NCBI GenBank assembly: GCA_022791455.1
Contig: JAAVZC010000007.1
Location: forward strand, 184,059 to 248,058
Direction of reading: 5' to 3'
DNA from: Eggerthellaceae bacterium
GTDB taxonomy: Bacteria; Actinomycetota; Coriobacteriia; Coriobacteriales; Eggerthellaceae
DNA length: 64,000 nt
The position numbers and the translations under genes are program-made. The notes beneath the pieces are model-generated. The model saw only the letters and a list, made by a program, of their open reading frames with translations. It ran no database searches and was not told where the DNA came from. Each line of letters starts with the position of its first letter. Position 1 is the first letter of the stretch. This document shows positions 59,760 to 64,000 of this stretch, piece after piece.

Positions 59760-62621
59760 GTGTCAAAGACTAATCTCACCCGACGCTCCTTCACGAAGGC
59801 GACAGCGCTGGCCGGCTTAGCCGGCGCACTGGGGCTGGGAATGACCGAAGGGCTGAAAGACGCCCCGAAGGCATTCGCCGCCTCCGCCCCGGACGTGAAG
59901 GTATACAAGAGCCTCTGCCACGGCTGTGGCATGCCCTGCGTCATCAACGTCACCGTCACCGACGGCATCGCCACCAACATTGAAGGCGATCCGGACGCGC
60001 CGCAGAACAAGACCGGCGTGTGCATCAAGGGCCTGAACCAGCTGCACACGTGCTACAGCCCCCGCCGCGTGCTTCACCCCATGAAGCACATCGAGCGCGG
60101 CACCAACAAATGGGAGACAATCAGCTGGGACGAGGCCATCGAGCTGGCCGCCGACAAGATTGGCGAGGCCATCCAGAAATACGGCCCCTACAGCTTCTTC
60201 GCCTCCTCGGGCGGCGGCGGCCTGTACGCCGGCTTCCACGGCTACACCTTCCAAGAGGGCTTCGGAAGCCCCAACTGCTTCGAGCCCGGCGGCGCCCAGT
60301 GCTACGAGCCGCGCGCGGTTACCGCCCCGCTCATGGGACTGCCCCATGCCCCCTCCATCACCGACGACGCCTGCCTTGAGCCCTTCGACACCTACACCAA
60401 CGCCACACAGCTGGTAGTGCTGTGGGGCGCGCAGCCTTCCATCAGCCAAACCGCCAAAGCCGGCCATGGCTTGGCGGACCTGCGCGTCGACCGAGGCGGC
60501 AAAGTGATCGTGGTCGACCCCAATTTCTCCCCCGACGCCACCAAGGCCACCGTGTGGCTGCCCATCCGCCCCGGCACCGATACCGCCATGGCACTGGGCT
60601 GGTGGCGCTACATCATCGAGAACGAGCTGTACGACCAGGAGTTCGTGAAGTACTGGACCAACTTGCCCTTCCTCATCAACCCCGACACCCGCCTGCCTTT
60701 CCTGGCCGAAGAGGTGTGGTCCGACTACGTGAACCCGGCAGCCGATCCCAACGAGGTGTACTCCAACCCCGCCTACGTGTGCTTCGACGCCCGCACCAAT
60801 TCCATCCAGCCCTTCCCCTACAGCGCCCCGGCCGATAGCCCGGTTGACCCCGTGCCCTTCACCGAGGCGGAAGTGAACGGCGTCACCTGCAAGACCGCCG
60901 GCCAGATTTACTGGGAAGAGGCCGAGCCCTGGACGCTGGAGGCCACCGGCGAGTACTGCTGGTGCAAACCGGAGAAGATCGAGGAGGCCGTGCGCCTGTA
61001 CGCCGAGGCCCCGGTGGCCGGCATCGTGCACGGCGTGGCCACCGACCAGTCCCGCGGCTCTTCGCAGGTGCCGCTGGGTCTGAACGGCCTGGACATCATC
61101 ATGGGCTACGTGAACAAGCCCGGTGCCACCATCACCATGAAGGGCGGACGCGGTCCGGCCCGCTGGTTCGATCGACCCACCGCCTACTGGACTCCCATGA
61201 TGATCGACCTGTACGCCAACGTCTACGGCTTCAGCTGGGTGACCGGCTACACCGAAAAATGGAACCGCGAGCGCGTAGAGAACTTCGCGAACAAGGAGTT
61301 CCAGGAGTTCTACACCACGCTCATGATGGACAAGCTGGGCCTGAAAGAGCACCGCGGCTTCTACAACCAGGCCACCTGTCACAGCCCCAGCCTGCTGAAG
61401 GCCATTCGCACGGGCGAGCCCTACAAGCCCCGCGTGTGGTTCGACTTCTCCGGCAATAAGCTGGCCATGATGGGCAACGCCACCTCGTGGTACGACATCA
61501 TCGACGAGATTGATTTCTGCATCGGCATGCACCCCATCATCACGTCGTTCCACTTCGAGGCATGCGACCTTATCTTCCCCGTGCAGGAATGGCTGGAATA
61601 CAACGGCACCGGCACCATGCTCAACCGCACCTATATGTTCACGCAGGTGGTGCACTTGGGCGAGACGGTAAACAACTACGTGCCCAGCAACATGATCCTG
61701 CAACGCTATCGCGAGAAGTACAAGCCGGAAGACCTGATGAATCCCGCCCCGCTTCTGAAGGGCGACTTCCAGGACGGCATGGGCTTTACCGAAGACGCCG
61801 TGCGCGCCAAGATCGTGGACACCTTCGGCGCCGAATCGTGGGACGACCTGCTGGAGAACCAGGACAAGTACGTGCCCATGATCACCCCCGAAGAGGAGTA
61901 CTGGGTGTTCAACCAGCACGAAGAGATCGTGAGCGACGGCCTGCCCGCCGGCTTCCCCACCGAGTCCCGCAAGCTGGAGCCCTACTGCACCATGTTCCTG
62001 CTGATGAGCCGCACCGGATTCCCGTGGATCTGGCCGCAGGAATTCCCCGCCATCGACGACTACAGCCCCATCTGCACCAACGTGGAACCCGTGGAGAACC
62101 CCTACAACGACGACGAATACCCGCTGGTCATCACCACGGGACGCCTCCCCTACTTCCACCACGGCACCATGCGCCATGCTCCCTTCTCGCGCGAACTGTA
62201 CCCCGTGCCGGAAATTAAGATCAACCCGCGCACGGCGGCCGAGTACGGCATCGAGCACATGGACTGGGTGAAGCTCACGTCCCGCCGCGGCAGCATGCAC
62301 GGGCGCGCCTATCTCACCGAGGGCGAAGCGCCGGGCCAGCTGTGGACGGAACGCTTCTGGAACCCGGAGGCCTACGACGCAACCCAGAAGAACCCCGACG
62401 GCGGCTGGCGTCAGTGCAACATCAACGTGCTAACCGACAACTACGTAGATTCCGACGTGGAGAAGCCCTACAACGAGGTGTTCGGCTCCTACACCCTGCG
62501 CGGTTTCCAAGTGAAGATCGAGAAGAGCGAGCGCCCGGACAACATCTGGGTGGAGCCGGAGGAGTTCGAGCCCTTCATGCCCACGCTCACCAACGAGCCT
62601 GTGACGGGAGATGTGTTCTAA
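59760..62621 (+). CDS. Tat-exported molybdopterin oxidoreductase, DMSO reductase family, cassette 4
   Basis: 953 residues from a GTG at 59760 (GAGGAATCAAC upstream). The Tat signal is NLTRRSFTKATALAGLAGAL, with cleavage near AFAASA. The Fe-S motif is CHGCGMPC...GVCIKGL (CX2CX3C), unlike the CX2CX4C of cassettes 1 and 2. ASSGGGGLYAGFHGY and GGAQCYEPRAVTAP follow, and VITTGRLPYFHHGTMRHAPFSRELYPVPEIKINP opens the last cofactor domain. It shares little beyond the fold with the other two and belongs to a different subfamily. Substrate unknown. It overlaps the Fe-S gene by one base. Confidence 0.93.
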   Translation: MSKTNLTRRSFTKATALAGLAGALGLGMTEGLKDAPKAFAASAPDVKVYKSLCHGCGMPCVINVTVTDGIATNIEGDPDAPQNKTGVCIKGLNQLHTCYSPRRVLHPMKHIERGTNKWETISWDEAIELAADKIGEAIQKYGPYSFFASSGGGGLYAGFHGYTFQEGFGSPNCFEPGGAQCYEPRAVTAPLMGLPHAPSITDDACLEPFDTYTNATQLVVLWGAQPSISQTAKAGHGLADLRVDRGGKVIVVDPNFSPDATKATVWLPIRPGTDTAMALGWWRYIIENELYDQEFVKYWTNLPFLINPDTRLPFLAEEVWSDYVNPAADPNEVYSNPAYVCFDARTNSIQPFPYSAPADSPVDPVPFTEAEVNGVTCKTAGQIYWEEAEPWTLEATGEYCWCKPEKIEEAVRLYAEAPVAGIVHGVATDQSRGSSQVPLGLNGLDIIMGYVNKPGATITMKGGRGPARWFDRPTAYWTPMMIDLYANVYGFSWVTGYTEKWNRERVENFANKEFQEFYTTLMMDKLGLKEHRGFYNQATCHSPSLLKAIRTGEPYKPRVWFDFSGNKLAMMGNATSWYDIIDEIDFCIGMHPIITSFHFEACDLIFPVQEWLEYNGTGTMLNRTYMFTQVVHLGETVNNYVPSNMILQRYREKYKPEDLMNPAPLLKGDFQDGMGFTEDAVRAKIVDTFGAESWDDLLENQDKYVPMITPEEEYWVFNQHEEIVSDGLPAGFPTESRKLEPYCTMFLLMSRTGFPWIWPQEFPAIDDYSPICTNVEPVENPYNDDEYPLVITTGRLPYFHHGTMRHAPFSRELYPVPEIKINPRTAAEYGIEHMDWVKLTSRRGSMHGRAYLTEGEAPGQLWTERFWNPEAYDATQKNPDGGWRQCNINVLTDNYVDSDVEKPYNEVFGSYTLRGFQVKIEKSERPDNIWVEPEEFEPFMPTLTNEPVTGDVF

Positions 62622-63208
62622 TGAGACGATGCTTAGTAGTTAACCTTGACCGTTGCACCGGCTGCGACAGCTGCGTTGCCGCGTGCAAATTCGAAAACCA
62701 CCTGGGGCTTGGCCAGTACTGGAACCGCGTGCTGCCCGTGGGCCCTTCCGGCACCCATCCCGACATCGAGATGTACTGGCTGCCCGTGCAGTGCCAGCAG
62801 TGCGAGAACCCCTCCTGCGTGCACGTGTGCCCCACCGGCGCCTCGTACAAGGACCCGGACACCGGGGTTGTGCTGGTAGACAAATCGAAGTGCATCGGCT
62901 GCAAGTACTGCATGATGGCCTGCCCCTACGGCGTGCGCTCCTTCAACGAGCAGGAGAAGGTTGTGGAGAAGTGCACCCTGTGCAGCCACCGCACCGCCGA
63001 CGGCTCAGGGCTTCCGAAGTGCGTCATCTGCTGCGCCACCGGCGCCCGCTTCTACGGCGACTTGGACGACCCGAACTCCGACGCTGCGAAAGAGTTGGCC
63101 AAATACGGCGAAGAGAGTATTCATCGGTTGACGGACTCCGCCGAAACCCACCCTGCTACCGCTTATATCCTGCCCGCTGAAATCGCTGCCTGGAAGGAAC
63201 TGGTGTAA
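62621..63208 (+). CDS. Four-cluster [4Fe-4S] electron-transfer subunit (DmsB-like), cassette 4
   Basis: 195 residues. Clusters are CTGCDSCVAAC, CQQCENPSCVHVC, CIGCKYCMMAC and CTLCSH...CVICC. The ATG overlaps the stop of the catalytic gene (TAATG), so translation is coupled. The DmsC-like anchor gene follows by three bases. It carries electrons from the anchor to the Mo subunit. Confidence 0.94.
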   Translation: MRRCLVVNLDRCTGCDSCVAACKFENHLGLGQYWNRVLPVGPSGTHPDIEMYWLPVQCQQCENPSCVHVCPTGASYKDPDTGVVLVDKSKCIGCKYCMMACPYGVRSFNEQEKVVEKCTLCSHRTADGSGLPKCVICCATGARFYGDLDDPNSDAAKELAKYGEESIHRLTDSAETHPATAYILPAEIAAWKELV

Positions 63209-63211
63209 GAC

Positions 63212-64000
63212 ATGGAAATCCAATGGTCCCTCCTCCTCTTTAGCGCACTGGCCGGCGCCGGCGGGTCGCTCCTGGCCTTCACCGGCATCGCCGAGCTGAT
63301 GGGCAAGGCCCCCAAGGCCAAGAAGCAGATGCTCGCCATCGTGCTCGTGCTCGTGATCGCCGGCGGCCTGTTCTCGGTGCTCCACCTCGAGCAGAAGGCC
63401 AACATCATGGCCGCGGCCGCCAACGTCTTCTCCTTCAGCGCCATCTCCATGGAGCTGATCTTCGTCGGCCTCGTGGCCGTCATGGCCATCATCTACCTGG
63501 TGTGCGCCGCCCGCGAGGTGTCCGGCGGCGCCGTGAAGGCCGTGGCCGTGATCTCGATCGTCGTGGGCCTGCTGCTGGGCTACGTGACCGGCTCCGGCTA
63601 CCAGATGGGCGCCATGCCGTTCTGGAACACGCCGCTGCTGCCGCTGGCCTACCTCGGCACCGACCTGGCCCTGGGCGCCGCCCTCTACGGCCTCATCGCC
63701 GCCGCGGCCAAGGACGACCAAGGGAACCTCCCCGCGGTGTTCGCGCTCGTGGGCGCCGCCTGCTCGCTCGTGCTCTGCCTGGCCTACGGCGCCGGCGCCG
63801 GCTTCGCCATCGACCCCGCCCTGTACTGGGCCGGCGTGATCGTGCTGGGCGGCCTGGCCAACTGCGTGGCCGCCGCGCTCGCGCTCAAGAAGCCGGCCAA
63901 CGCGGGGCTCTTCGCCGCGGCGCTCGTGTTCGCGGCCATCGCCTCGGTGTGCCTGCGCGCCTACATGTGGGTGCTCGGCACCGGCACGCTGGACCTGTTC
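63212..64000 (+). CDS. DmsC-like membrane anchor, truncated by window end
   Basis: 263 codons are present and open at the window edge. At least seven hydrophobic segments are visible (LLLFSALAGAGGSLLAFTG, MLAIVLVLVIAGGLFSVLHL, ISMELIFVGLVAVMAIIYL and others). The HLEQKA and GYQMGAMPFWNTP segments recall DmsC, the quinol-oxidising anchor of DMSO reductase. Its presence makes cassette 4 a complete quinol-linked respiratory complex. The base composition is more GC-rich than upstream. The ATG at 63212 is three bases after the Fe-S gene. Confidence 0.88.
   Translation, partial: MEIQWSLLLFSALAGAGGSLLAFTGIAELMGKAPKAKKQMLAIVLVLVIAGGLFSVLHLEQKANIMAAAANVFSFSAISMELIFVGLVAVMAIIYLVCAAREVSGGAVKAVAVISIVVGLLLGYVTGSGYQMGAMPFWNTPLLPLAYLGTDLALGAALYGLIAAAAKDDQGNLPAVFALVGAACSLVLCLAYGAGAGFAIDPALYWAGVIVLGGLANCVAAALALKKPANAGLFAAALVFAAIASVCLRAYMWVLGTGTLDLF

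Noticed and set aside
59817..62300. An 827-residue open frame on the minus strand
   Set aside because: Antisense to the cassette 4 molybdopterin subunit, with no recognisable domain.

Overview
The window looks like a chromosome segment of a high-GC anaerobic actinobacterium of the class Coriobacteriia, most likely family Eggerthellaceae (relatives of Eggerthella, Gordonibacter, Adlercreutzia, Slackia). The reasons are the density of Tat-exported molybdopterin reductases, a lipoprotein FMN/FAD reductase with a multihaem cytochrome, and three membrane-embedded LuxR regulators beside them. This placement is inferred from gene content; no 16S gene or ribosomal marker is present.

Layout. 1-2.5 kb: copper export (copA, cut by the window edge, and csoR with a double operator). 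2.9-5.7 kb: nhaA, hpf, acpP. 5.8-10.2 kb: folC and leuB-leuD-leuC. 10.2-15.7 kb: housekeeping genes (ppx, a low-molecular-weight phosphatase, tRNA-Leu, a peptidoglycan-binding protein, a polyprenyl synthase, a DivIC/FtsB-like protein). 15.8-21.5 kb: reductase cassette 1 and a divergent LuxR. 21.5-26.3 kb: a C39-type peptidase and an iron-uptake locus (DtxR-like repressor, FeoB-associated protein, feoB, two feoA). 26.5-29.6 kb: a GDSL hydrolase, thrC and a ModE-like solo regulator. 29.6-38.9 kb: a compact tad/Flp pilus operon. 39.3-41.1 kb: two membrane proteins of unknown function. 41.3-46.8 kb: reductase cassette 2 with a divergent LysR. 46.9-49.9 kb: tRNA-Val, a DUF4013-like protein and a flippase. 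50-54.4 kb: cassette 3 (LuxR, divergent flavin reductase and cytochrome). 54.5-58 kb: an AAA/DUF4143 ATPase and a macrodomain-SirTM pair. 58.1-64 kb: cassette 4 (LuxR, molybdopterin subunit, Fe-S subunit and a DmsC-like anchor cut by the window edge).

How it fits together. Four separate terminal-reductase cassettes, each next to its own one-gene regulator, suggest an anaerobe that switches among organic electron acceptors. Iron and copper handling, and possibly the ModE-like regulator, may support the metal demand of these enzymes.

A second theme is a family of short dispersed palindromic repeats. They lie between genes, but also inside the reading frames of copA and folC, and they supply the stop codons of folC and of the GDSL hydrolase. 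No CRISPR array, transposase, integrase or rRNA gene was seen.
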